A stretch of DNA of 34,330 nt from Chromatiales bacterium USCg_Taylor (GCA_002007425.1 MUGK01000030.1:1-34330), one strand, 5' to 3'; numbered from the stretch's first letter, positions 18,432-25,963 are shown. The notes: a model not told the origin generated them from the letters alone. Numbers and translations: made by a program.

Positions 18432-19269
18432 ATGAATAGTCCTTTGAACGTGGTTGAAGTCGATCAAGATAACTTTGACACGCAGGTGCGGCAACGGTCC
18501 CGAGTCATTCCGGTGCTCGTGGACTTTTGGGCACCGTGGTGCGCGCCGTGCCGCGTCCTCTCCCCGATCCTGGCAGGTCGTGGTCGCGACGGTTGATACG
18601 GATAAAAATCAGCGCCTCGCGCTGGAGCACCGCATACAAAGCATCCCCGCAGTTAAGCTCTATAAAAACGGAGAAGTCATCGACGAATTCTTGGGCGTGC
18701 AGCCGGAAAGCGTGATCCGGGTCCTCTTGGACCGCCACATTGAGCGCGAATCCGATCGCCAACGCGCGGCGGCCGCGGCGGCCCTCGCGCGTGGCGACGT
18801 CGATGCCGCCGAGCGGTTGCTGCGGCAGGCGCTTGCGATTGACCCGGACAACCAACGCCTGCATCCGGATCTAGCCCGCGTGCTCGTCCAACGGGGCCGT
18901 TTTGAAGAAGCTCACGAAATCATCGCGGACCTCCCCGCCCCGCGCCAATTGGACGAGGACATCAGGGCGCTCGGGATCCGTATCGATTTCGCGCGCGTGG
19001 CCCACGCGGCGCCCGAGGAAGCGATGCTGCGGCAGCTTATCGATGCCGATCCCGGCGATTGCGAGGCACGCTATCAGCTCAGCGCCCGTTTAATCATGGG
19101 TGGCCGGTTCGAGCCCGCCCTGGAGCAGCTGATGGAGATCGTCCGCCGGGACCGCAAGTATCGCGACGATGGTGCGCGCAAAGCCAGCGTGGACGTGTTT
19201 ACCCTGCTCGGGGCACAGGACCCCTTGGTAAGACGCTATCGCGCTTTGATGTCCTCGGCACTGTACTAA
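18432..19269 (+). pseudogene. cnoX: Chaperedoxin/thioredoxin-TPR protein (CnoX/YbbN type) with internal frameshift deletion
   Basis: The ATG at 18432 starts a good thioredoxin domain: [23 protein letters not shown], with the redox CxxC intact. The frame then hits TGA at 18594-18596. The family sequence resumes in another frame with [14 protein letters not shown], passes the cis-Pro strand RIQSIPAVKLYKNGE, and continues into a helical TPR-like C-terminal half (about 18760-19260). About 8-14 residues expected between SPIL and the resumed part are missing, so this is a short out-of-frame deletion. The junction lies at TCCTGG (18568-18573), where slipped-strand loss between repeats is plausible. 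CnoX is a holdase that hands substrates to GroEL/DnaK and protects them from oxidation; as read, no full-length product can be made. It could also be an assembly error. Confidence 0.85.
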
Positions 19270-19341
19270 GAGCTTGTGAAAAAACCTCTAAGGAAGCTCG
19301 GCAAAAGGCGGCCGGCCGGGCGGATGTTCGGAGGGCGCGCT

Positions 19342-19641
19342 TTAATGGTCGTGCTTCGCGGGCGACTGCTCGAAGGCGAGCTTCTCGGGCGCCGCTTCTT
19401 TTTGATACTTGGCCTTCCAGTCGCGATACGGCATCCCGTAGATGATTTCCCGCGCCGTTTCATCGCTGATTTCGACGCCGAGTTCCTGCCCAGCCTCACG
19501 GTACCACTTGGATAAACAGTTGCGGCAGAAACCGGCCAGGTTCATCAGATCGATATTTTGAACCTCGGTATGCGTACGGAAATGATCCAAAAGCCGGCGA
19601 AAAGCCGCAGCCTCAAGATCAGTGCGCATTGTCTTGTCCAT
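19342..19641 (-). CDS. DUF1244 family protein
   Basis: A 99-aa acidic/helical protein matching the conserved DUF1244 family of proteobacteria. The hallmark runs are FRRLLDHFRTHTEVQNIDLM, NLAGFCRNCLSKWY and ETAREIIYGMPYRDWKAKY. The two cysteines in FCRNC could bind a metal or be redox active, but the function is unknown. ATG 19641 is chosen because AAGGGGG lies just upstream and the family begins here; the longer open frame to 19740 overlaps the end of the response regulator gene. It lies 79 bases downstream of that gene on the same strand and may be co-transcribed with it. Confidence 0.85.
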   Translation of the reverse strand: MDKTMRTDLEAAAFRRLLDHFRTHTEVQNIDLMNLAGFCRNCLSKWYREAGQELGVEISDETAREIIYGMPYRDWKAKYQKEAAPEKLAFEQSPAKHDH

Positions 19642-19720
19642 CTTGGCCCCCTTACCTGTAAACGAATTATAGCGCAGATTAGCCGCGCCGCCCGGGTGGC
19701 AGTTCTTCGCGCCCGTGACT

Positions 19721-21145
19721 CTAAGCGTCCAGAAAACCATATTTTTTTATCCGATACCGGATGGCCATGCGCGTGACGCCCAATTGACGGGCAGTCTCGG
19801 AGACATTGTTACCGGTGCGGCTGAGCGCTTGCTCGATGAGGAGCCGTTCGGCCGCGGCTAATGTCAGGCCCTCGATCGCGGCGATCCGCTCTCGGCCTCG
19901 CTCCCCGGAAAGCCCGGGCAGCATGAGATCCTCGGCGTTCACGGTACCTCCCCCGGTCAGGAGCACCACCCGTTCGATGAGATGTTTGAGCTCTCGAATA
20001 TTGCCTGGCCAGGCGTATTCCCGCAAAAGTCTGCCGGCCGGGACAGTGATCGTCGGCGCGGGCAGCCCGTAGCGCTTGGCGACTTGCCGCGCAAAATGAT
20101 CGGCCAGCGCCACGGCGTCATCAGCGCGCGCCCGCAACGGCGGCACGTGGATCGACAGAACGTTGAGCCGGTAATAGAGATCATTGCGTAGCGCTCCGGC
20201 CGCCATCATTTGCTCAGGATCGCGGTTGGTGGCCGCGATAAACCAAGCCGATACGGTCCGCTCGCGCGTACTGCCGATCCGCCGGGTGCTGCGCCGTTCC
20301 AGCACGGCAAGCAATTTGGATTGCAGATCGACGGGAAGCTCAGCGATCTCATCTAGGAACACGACCCCATCTTCGGCCGCCTCGATGAGGCCGGTCCTAG
20401 CGGTAAGGGCGGTCGTGAACGCCCCTTTTTCATGCCCGAAAAGCTCCGCTTCGATGAGATCCTTCGGCAAGGCGGCGCAATCGACGTGTACGAATGGTCG
20501 CTCGCGCCTTGCGCTGGTGCTATGCAGCAGGCGCGCTACCAAATCCTTGCCGGTGCCGGTCTCTCCTAGAATCAGGATTGTCGGCGGGATCACCGCTGCG
20601 GTGGTGCACAGCGCCCCCAGCCGCTCGGCCTGCCCGCGGATCTTCACGATCGCCGGATGCTGTCCCAGTAAACATACCTCCTCGCGGGCATGGTGTTCCC
20701 GGGCGCGAGAATACTCCAGCGCGCGGGCGAGTTGAGAGTCCCCCAAGACCTTGTCCAAGGTGATCAGCAGTTCATCCAGATCGAGCGGCTTTTTGAGATA
20801 GTCCGAGGCCCTCAACTTCATCGCGGCCACCGCGTCCTCGATCTCCCCGTAGGCGGACAAGACCACCACCGGCAGCTCCGGCGCCTTGTGCTGGCGCAAC
20901 TCGCTCAAGAATTCGAGACCCGATCCGTCCGGCAGGCGCACATCGAGCAAGACGATCTGCGGGTCTGCGGTTTGCAACAGGTGCCGCGCCTTCCCGAGAG
21001 TCCCGGCAACCACCGGCGCATAGCCCTCCTTGGCTAAGCGTTTCTCGACGGCCCGAGCGAACAAGGTTTCGTCATCCACTATCAGCACCCGTACCGGCGC
21101 CGGCGGCGCATCGGGTTCCCGCGTTTGGCTCAGCCGCTCGCTCAT
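19721..21145 (-). CDS. NtrC-family response regulator with variant GAFTTA motif
   Basis: Three domains are visible in 474 aa. The receiver (about 18-135) has the acidic pair DD(24-25), phospho-acceptor Asp68 in LLDVRLPDG, and the Lys in LKKPLD. The AAA+ domain (about 155-395) has Walker A GETGTGKD, Walker B GVVFLDEI, and the arginine-finger region RNDLYYRLNV. The Fis-type HTH (about 430-470) reads GNNVSETARQLGVTRMAIRYR. The sigma-54-contacting loop, normally GAFTGA, is GAFTTA here (residues 241-246). The change may weaken or abolish sigma-54 activation, so it may act with another sigma factor. The start at ATG 21145 overlaps the kinase stop as ATGA. The target is inferred to be the adjacent divergent pqqA region, its own operon, or both. 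Confidence 0.9.
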   Translation of the reverse strand: MSERLSQTREPDAPPAPVRVLIVDDETLFARAVEKRLAKEGYAPVVAGTLGKARHLLQTADPQIVLLDVRLPDGSGLEFLSELRQHKAPELPVVVLSAYGEIEDAVAAMKLRASDYLKKPLDLDELLITLDKVLGDSQLARALEYSRAREHHAREEVCLLGQHPAIVKIRGQAERLGALCTTAAVIPPTILILGETGTGKDLVARLLHSTSARRERPFVHVDCAALPKDLIEAELFGHEKGAFTTALTARTGLIEAAEDGVVFLDEIAELPVDLQSKLLAVLERRSTRRIGSTRERTVSAWFIAATNRDPEQMMAAGALRNDLYYRLNVLSIHVPPLRARADDAVALADHFARQVAKRYGLPAPTITVPAGRLLREYAWPGNIRELKHLIERVVLLTGGGTVNAEDLMLPGLSGERGRERIAAIEGLTLAAAERLLIEQALSRTGNNVSETARQLGVTRMAIRYRIKKYGFLDA

Positions 21146-22599
21146 ACTATTGAACCACTCCCGCCCAAAGGCACTTCGATCGTGACTCGGGTCCCGCCTG
21201 CCGGATTGGTGCTGAAGGCAAGTTTCCACCCGTGGGCGTTGCAGACCTTAAAGGCAAACGGGATCCCAAGCCCGGTTCCATAGCGCTTGGTCGAGGGTCC
21301 AGGCGTCAAACCGTCCGCCTCCGGGTCGAAGGGCATACCCGGTCCGTCATCATCGATGCTCAAGACGCAACAGTTTCCCTCGCCGTGGGTCGCCACCGTT
21401 AAGCGGCCTCCCACGGGTGAGGCATCGACGGCGTTGGACAAGAGCCCGAATAAGGCCTGTTCGATCAGATCGGCATCGGCCCACACCTCGGGCTCATCGG
21501 CGCCGGAGCGCTCATCGAGCCGCAATCCCTTGTCCGCGATCCTGGCCGCCAATAGGCCCAGCGCCGTCGCGAGCATGCGGCTGGGACGCGCGCGGGTACG
21601 GTTGAGCTTATGTGGATGCAGATACGATACGAGCGAGGTGACCCAGCGGCCGAGACGATCGACCGTCTGTATGACCGCCTGCTTAATCTCGTGGATTTCC
21701 TCGCGCATTTCAACGCAATCGAGTAATTGCGCACTCGCGCGGATACTTGCAAGCGGGTTTCTAATATTGTGCGCGATCACGGGCACGAGGGCTCCCAATG
21801 CCGCCTGGCGCTCTCGCTCGACGAGCGCATCTCGGCTCCTGGCCAGTTCCGCCGCCATGTGGTTGATCGCCAGAGCAAGTTGTTGCACCTCCTCCACCCC
21901 GGCCGCCGAAACCTTGTGGTCGAGAGCGCCAGCGCTCAACAGCCGCGACCCTTCGATTAGACGCGCCATCGGCGAGACGAATCGGTGTTGCAAGCTCAAG
22001 CGCGATAACAAGACCAGGACCGCGGCAAGCAGGATGGGAAGCGGTATCAGCACCGGCGTCAACCGCACCCACTCGCCGACGCGGCGATCCAAGACCGCAT
22101 GTTCGCTGGTTAATAGCCTATCAAAGGCACGGAAAGCGGTTTCAAAGCCGCCGACAAGCTGTTCTTCATGATCCGATTCGAGGATTCTCAAACGTCCCAA
22201 CTGGCTCGCGGCATACGGATCACCGAAGATATTATTCATGTCCTGTTGGATCACCCGGTAAGCACGTTGCATCCCCTGGATGGCCAGCGCTTCAGCGCGC
22301 GAGGCGCTCCCCTGGCGCAAGGCATCGAATTTATCGTCGATGCGCCGCGAGTAACGCGAGTACAAGGCGAGGGCCGCGGTTTCCTCCATGAGCCGCGCGC
22401 GGGTCACTTCGCGGATCTGCCGAAACAAATCGCTCCGGACGTGATGCATGATGTGGGTCAAACGGCTCAGGCGTAAGGATTCCGTGGACGCCTCGCGCCA
22501 AAAATACACCGACAACCCGCCCAACGCACCGGTGACGATGACCAACAGCAGCAAGGCCAGCTCGTAAGTCAACAATAACCCGCGTAGCGATCGGAGCAT
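21142..22599 (-). CDS. Membrane sensor histidine kinase
   Basis: A 485-aa kinase with TM1 (about 9-32), a mostly helical periplasmic sensor domain (about 35-178) of unrecognised type, TM2 (about 181-200), HAMP (about 202-255), and a transmitter. The phospho-acceptor is His277 in the H-box AHNIRNPLASIRAS; Asn replaces the usual Glu after His, as in a subset of NtrB-like kinases. The N-box is LLSNAVDASP, G1 is DDDGPGMP, and G2 is YGTGLGIPF. It is co-translated with the response regulator through a 4-base overlap. The ligand is unknown; the neighbouring pqqA and transporter suggest a substrate or redox cue linked to PQQ-dependent oxidation (inference). Confidence 0.9.
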   Translation of the reverse strand: MLRSLRGLLLTYELALLLLVIVTGALGGLSVYFWREASTESLRLSRLTHIMHHVRSDLFRQIREVTRARLMEETAALALYSRYSRRIDDKFDALRQGSASRAEALAIQGMQRAYRVIQQDMNNIFGDPYAASQLGRLRILESDHEEQLVGGFETAFRAFDRLLTSEHAVLDRRVGEWVRLTPVLIPLPILLAAVLVLLSRLSLQHRFVSPMARLIEGSRLLSAGALDHKVSAAGVEEVQQLALAINHMAAELARSRDALVERERQAALGALVPVIAHNIRNPLASIRASAQLLDCVEMREEIHEIKQAVIQTVDRLGRWVTSLVSYLHPHKLNRTRARPSRMLATALGLLAARIADKGLRLDERSGADEPEVWADADLIEQALFGLLSNAVDASPVGGRLTVATHGEGNCCVLSIDDDGPGMPFDPEADGLTPGPSTKRYGTGLGIPFAFKVCNAHGWKLAFSTNPAGGTRVTIEVPLGGSGSIV

Positions 22600-22617
22600 G
22601 GGTGATATCCCACGGTT

Positions 22618-22655
22618 AGGTTGATATTAACCACCACCCTGGTTTATTTGAACCA
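22618..22655. promoter_or_regulatory. Candidate operator: four phased WGGTT/AACCA half-sites
   Basis: Two 16-bp inverted repeats of the form WGGTT-N6-AACCA lie at 22618-22633 and 22640-22655. Half-sites start at 22618, 22629, 22640 and 22651, exactly 11 bases apart, so all four fall on one face of the helix. The array lies 19-56 bases upstream of the kinase start, and 32-69 bases upstream of the -35 candidate for pqqA. This is what a dimeric activator with cooperative binding would use. The Fis-type HTH of the adjacent response regulator is the obvious candidate binder (inference). Confidence 0.5.
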
Positions 22656-22686
22656 AGCATTCCGGCCGTGGGTTCGGTCCGCGGGC

Positions 22687-22717
22687 TTGATCGCCGCTGG
22701 GTGAATTCGTATATAAT
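22687..22717 (+). promoter_or_regulatory. Candidate sigma-70 promoter of pqqA
   Basis: A perfect -10 hexamer TATAAT (22712-22717) is preceded by TTGATC (22687-22692, 4/6 to consensus) at a 19-base spacing, or 17 bases if TATATA at 22710-22715 is used. It is in the AT-rich part of the intergenic region and points to pqqA with a leader of about 120 bases. The longish spacer is consistent with dependence on an activator. Confidence 0.4.
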
Positions 22718-22844
22718 TGAATTATTGCAGATCTGTAGCGGCTTACGCCGGGCGCATCACGTTGGCATAATGTATGATTAGGAACAATCGAGCCTAATTC
22801 ATCCCTGATGGCAGTATTAATTAACCAAGTAAAGAGGAGGACAC

Positions 22845-22919
22845 ATGACCTGGGAAACACCTGATTTCGTCGACCTTCGTTTCGGTTTTGAAGTGACCAT
22901 GTACATTTACAATCGCTAG
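22845..22919 (+). CDS. pqqA: PQQ precursor peptide PqqA (orphan)
   Basis: This is a 24-residue peptide supplying the glutamate and tyrosine from which pyrroloquinoline quinone is built. The conserved core FEVTMY is present, with Glu16 and Tyr20 (E-V-T-M-Y spacing) exactly where PqqE cross-links them; DLRFGFE before it also matches the family, and the length is normal (22-24 aa). A strong GAGGAGG ribosome site (22834-22840) lies 4 bases before the ATG. pqqB, C, D and E are not in the window, so this is an isolated pqqA, as known in several bacteria with scattered pqq genes. It is followed at once by a strong terminator, so it is probably made as a short abundant transcript. Confidence 0.93.
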   Translation: MTWETPDFVDLRFGFEVTMYIYNR

Positions 22920-22941
22920 AAGATCAGCAACGTGTCAATCA

Positions 22942-22971
22942 CTAGGGGACCTTCGGGTCCCTTAGTTTTTT
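22942..22971 (+). terminator. Rho-independent terminator after pqqA
   Basis: A 10-bp stem (22942-22951 with 22956-22965, one G-U pair) closes on a TTCG tetraloop (22952-22955) and is followed by six T (22966-22971). It lies 22 bases past the pqqA stop and 19 bases before the ABC ATPase start, so it should separate pqqA expression from the transporter genes, or allow only partial read-through. Confidence 0.92.
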
Positions 22972-22990
22972 AGCACGATCACCATAGACG

Positions 22991-23908
22991 ATGCCGAATG
23001 CCCTTGCCATCGAAACCCGCAGTCTAAGCAAGTCCTATGGGTGTTTGCTAGCCGTCGATGCGTTGGATCTGTCCGTTGCGCAAGGGTCGTTCTTCGGGCT
23101 CTTGGGGCGCAACGGTTCCGGGAAAACCACTACCCTGCACATGCTGAGCACGCTGGTGCGACCGAGTGCGGGTCAAGCGTGGGTTGGCGGTTATGAGGTT
23201 GTTCGCCAGCCCGTCGCGGTGCGCCGGGCGATCGGAGTAGTGTTTCAAGAATCCGCACTGGACCGTACGCTTACGGTGGTAGAAAACCTGCGCTTCGCCG
23301 CGGCGCTGGCGGGCCTCTCGCCTTGGATTGCGCGCCAGCGCGGCGAAGAGCTGTTGAAGCTATTCGATCTGACGGAGAAACGTCACGCACCGGTGTCCAC
23401 TCTGTCCGGCGGGATGCGGCGCGCCCTCGATATCGCACGCGGGGTCTTGCACCGGCCGCCGATCCTGTTTCTGGATGAGCCCACCATTGGCCTCGATGTC
23501 ATCAACCGCCGTCAGATCTGGCGCTTCCTCCACCGTTTGCGCACCGAAGAAGGCTCGACCCTGATGCTCAGCACACACTACATGGATGAGGTTGAGGGAT
23601 GCGACGAGGTGGTATTCATGAAAGGCGGCAAAACGATCGGGCAAGGTCGTCCCGCGGCTCTGGTCAGCGGCGTCGCGTCTTTTATCCTGGAGGTTGAGAC
23701 CGAGACCCCCGCCTTGTTCGCCCAGGAATTAACCCCTCGATTCGGCGAGCCCTTGGCCGAGGAGGGGCGCTTACAGTTTCGCATCCTGGATCGAGACTTC
23801 GCGCTGTCCCATCTCCCCTCCCACCTCAAACACATAACGCGCGGGATCCACCTTCGGCGCGCGGATCTCAACGACGTCTATCTGTGGCTTAACCGCGCGG
23901 GAGCTTAA
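22991..23908 (+). CDS. ABC transporter ATP-binding protein, PQQ/alcohol-oxidation-associated type (PedB-like)
   Basis: A 305-aa ABC-2-type ATPase. Walker A is GRNGSGKTT (about 39-47), the signature is LSGGMRRALDIARG, Walker B is ILFLDEPTIGLD, and the H-loop is STHYMDE. The C-terminal ~80 residues form the regulatory extension seen in exporter ATPases of the DrrA/CcmA/NodI group. Its location after pqqA recalls the ABC pair found in PQQ-dependent alcohol oxidation clusters such as Pseudomonas ped genes, which is why that subtype is suggested. The substrate is unknown; export of a toxic aldehyde/alcohol, a cofactor-related molecule or a lipid are all possible. The permease gene starts one base after its stop. 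Confidence 0.88.
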   Translation: MPNALAIETRSLSKSYGCLLAVDALDLSVAQGSFFGLLGRNGSGKTTTLHMLSTLVRPSAGQAWVGGYEVVRQPVAVRRAIGVVFQESALDRTLTVVENLRFAAALAGLSPWIARQRGEELLKLFDLTEKRHAPVSTLSGGMRRALDIARGVLHRPPILFLDEPTIGLDVINRRQIWRFLHRLRTEEGSTLMLSTHYMDEVEGCDEVVFMKGGKTIGQGRPAALVSGVASFILEVETETPALFAQELTPRFGEPLAEEGRLQFRILDRDFALSHLPSHLKHITRGIHLRRADLNDVYLWLNRAGA

Positions 23909-23909
23909 A

Positions 23910-24716
23910 ATGTGGCGCGCAATCAAAGCCATGATAATGCGCGATCTCACGCGCATGGTGCGCCAACGCGGGCGCCTCGTGAGCGCCATGGTGCGGCCCC
24001 TCATCTGGTTGTTCGTGATCGGCTCGGGTTTCGACGCCCTTCTGAGCGCTGCCGGAACGCCCAACTACCGGCAGTTTCTGGTCCCGGGTCTGCTATGTAT
24101 GGTGATGCTGTTCGGGGCCTTGCTCGCCTCCCTGTCCATGGTCTACGACAAGGAGTCCGGGGTGATGCGCATGTTGATCGTGGCACCCTTCCCGCGTTAC
24201 GTCATTATCCTCGCGCGGACCGCCAGCGCCACAATGGTGGGGTTGACCCAAGCCCTCATGCTGATGCTGATCTTATTACCGCTTGGCTACCTCGCTGACA
24301 CGCAAAACGTTGGACTCCTCGTGGTCGGACTGGTATGCACGGCGCTCCTGTGTGCGAGCATCGGCACTCTCATCGCGGTATTCAGCAAAGCCTTGGATGA
24401 CTTCGCGGTGGTGATGAACTTCTTTATCTTTCCGATGTACTTTCTCAGCGGCGCACTCTATCCGATCGGACAGTTGCCCGACGTGCTAAAAGCGCTGGTT
24501 TTAATCAATCCTTTCAGCTACGGGGTCGATTTGATGAAGCATGCGCTCGCCGCGCGGGCGAGCCCCCCCTTCGGTGCAGAATTTGCCCTCTATCACGATC
24601 TTCTGGTGCTGGTGGGCTTTTCGGCCCTGGCCCTGAGCATCGCTTGCTACCGGTTCTCGCAGGCGCCGGTGTTCGAGACACTGGCGCGAATGCTCAGTCA
24701 CCGCAAGAGTCATTAG
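23910..24716 (+). CDS. ABC-2 type transporter permease (PedC-like)
   Basis: A 268-aa integral membrane protein with about six hydrophobic segments (roughly 28-48, 62-82, 108-132, 142-162, 172-190 and 232-252) and the ABC-2 pattern: an amphipathic N-terminus, the VPGLLCMVMLFGALLAS helix, YDKESGVMRMLIVAPFPR, and the late FPMYFLSGALYPIGQLP loop characteristic of the family. It forms a half-transporter with the preceding ATPase, so the complex is likely a heterotetramer of two ATPases and two permeases in the inner membrane. The start lies one base after the ATPase stop, so the pair is co-translated. Confidence 0.9.
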   Translation: MWRAIKAMIMRDLTRMVRQRGRLVSAMVRPLIWLFVIGSGFDALLSAAGTPNYRQFLVPGLLCMVMLFGALLASLSMVYDKESGVMRMLIVAPFPRYVIILARTASATMVGLTQALMLMLILLPLGYLADTQNVGLLVVGLVCTALLCASIGTLIAVFSKALDDFAVVMNFFIFPMYFLSGALYPIGQLPDVLKALVLINPFSYGVDLMKHALAARASPPFGAEFALYHDLLVLVGFSALALSIACYRFSQAPVFETLARMLSHRKSH

Positions 24717-24736
24717 ACGCCTCAGAGCACAAGCTC

Positions 24737-25115
24737 TCACGGCAGCATACGGCGGAAAACCCGATCGCCGGGCCGCAACGCGTGCCGCTGCGCACCCGCG
24801 ATATGCGTGAGGGCCGCCACCAGCAGCAGCGCATTCGCCTCGTGTAACTCGGAGAAGAAATCGTTGAGCACGGGATCTTTCCAGCCCCAATGGGGTAACG
24901 GCCAGCCGAAAAAGCTCGTTCTGTAACCGCTAAACGATGACGACAGATAGCCGCTGAGCGGTGCAGAAAAATCAACACATAGAGAAGCGCATGGGTCGCG
25001 CCGGCGAGCGGATAGGTGTTCTGTGCCCGGCCACAAAGCCACCGCGCGACGCCCTAAAGGGTATGGCGTTTGCAGCAACATTCGAGCGGCGGGTTTACGA
25101 CACCAGTATAGGGAT
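24737..25115 (-). pseudogene. Decayed cytochrome b561 gene
   Basis: Cytochrome b561-family sequence survives in pieces in different frames. From about 24965 to the stop at 24737 it reads APLSGYLSSSFSGYR, then FFGWPLPHWGWKDPVLNDFF, LHEANALLL and the C-terminal VFRRMLP. Just upstream (25013-24963) the missing helix YPLAGATHALLYVLIFL lies in another frame. The two would join perfectly as LIFLAPLSGYL if one G were restored near 24963. Further upstream a stop codon interrupts, with hints of the earlier segment near 25098-25115. The N-terminal third, including the first heme-ligating helix, is gone. These di-heme membrane proteins carry electrons between quinone and periplasmic partners. This remnant fills the 528-base gap between the ABC permease and the L,D-transpeptidase. 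Confidence 0.8.
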
Positions 25116-25244
25116 GGGTCATCGTGATTGCGGAAAAAACCATCTTGGTTTAACGTCGTTTTTCGATTCATCCCATAGTAGAATGATTGTCAAATAGTTA
25201 AAGAGCAGCGATATGCGCGCGGGAACACCGCGGAACAAGGGAAG

Positions 25245-25907
25245 ATGATGACACAACGCCAAATCGGCGCCATCACGAGGACGATTTGCCTCGTGCTCAT
25301 GATCGCCGGTGGTGCTGCGATCCAGGGAGTCTGGGCAGCAAGCAGCGGCCATCACGATTACGAACTAGAAATCATCAAGTCCGAGCGTATGTTGCTCTTG
25401 AAAAGAGGCGCCAAGATCGAGAAGGCCTTTAGGATGGCCTCTGGGCGCGGCGGGCCGGGCGACAAGCACTACCGGGGAGATCACCGGACTCCGGTGGGTA
25501 CTTATCGCGTCGTAAAAATTAAGCCCAGCAGCCGATTCCACACCTTCTTGCAGTTGAATTATCCCAATGTCAAAGACGCATTTTACGGGCTTCGCGGCCG
25601 GATGATCTCGGAGTACGATTTCGATCGCATCGTCTCGGCGCAGAGATACCACAAGATCCCGCCGCAAAACACGGCGCTGGGCGGCGCGATAGGAATTCAT
25701 GGTATCGGTGCCTTCACACCACAAAAATTCGACATACACCGGAATGTCAACTGGACGCAAGGATGTATCGCGCTGACCAATGAGCAGATCGATACCTTGC
25801 GAAAGTACGTGGGGGTCGGCACCAAAGTCGTGATCGCCGAGACGCTGGCGTCGTCAAAATCCTCTCTTAGCCAGGCGCCGGCGCGGGTTAGAATCGTCAA
25901 GCGATGA
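25245..25907 (+). CDS. Secreted L,D-transpeptidase (YkuD domain)
   Basis: A signal peptide (about residues 1-31, cleaved near VWA-AS) precedes a YkuD catalytic domain. The catalytic pattern is intact: His152 in GIHGIG and Cys174 in NWTQGCIALTN. The enzyme would form 3-3 cross-links in peptidoglycan or attach proteins to it; simple secreted YkuD proteins may also cleave such bonds. YRGDHRTPVGTYRVVKI is a family hallmark. The AAGGGAAG ribosome site sits directly before two tandem ATG codons (25245 and 25248). No LysM domain is present. The VWA-FHA gene follows 56 bases downstream on the same strand. Confidence 0.9.
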   Translation: MMTQRQIGAITRTICLVLMIAGGAAIQGVWAASSGHHDYELEIIKSERMLLLKRGAKIEKAFRMASGRGGPGDKHYRGDHRTPVGTYRVVKIKPSSRFHTFLQLNYPNVKDAFYGLRGRMISEYDFDRIVSAQRYHKIPPQNTALGGAIGIHGIGAFTPQKFDIHRNVNWTQGCIALTNEQIDTLRKYVGVGTKVVIAETLASSKSSLSQAPARVRIVKR

Positions 25908-25963
25908 GGTGAGAGGTTTAAAGAGGCCCGGGGCGGCCCTGAAGCCACGATCACCCTATTTCG

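Noticed and set aside
19342-19641. Small iron-trafficking protein (YggX-like)
   Set aside because: Size and a cysteine suggested it at first, but the FCRNCLSKWY and YGMPYRDWKAKY runs fit DUF1244 instead.
21287-22171. Plus-strand frame of 294 aa opposite the sensor kinase
   Set aside because: It is Ser/Arg-rich shadow coding, and the kinase on the other strand has all its motifs.
22763-22778. Possible sigma-54 promoter (TGGCAT...ATGAT) upstream of pqqA
   Set aside because: The -24 part is good, but the nearly invariant GC of the -12 element is GA here, so it was not called.
24724-24737. Hairpin AGAGC-ACAA-GCTCT after the ABC permease
   Set aside because: The stem is only 5 bp with no T-run, too weak to call a terminator.
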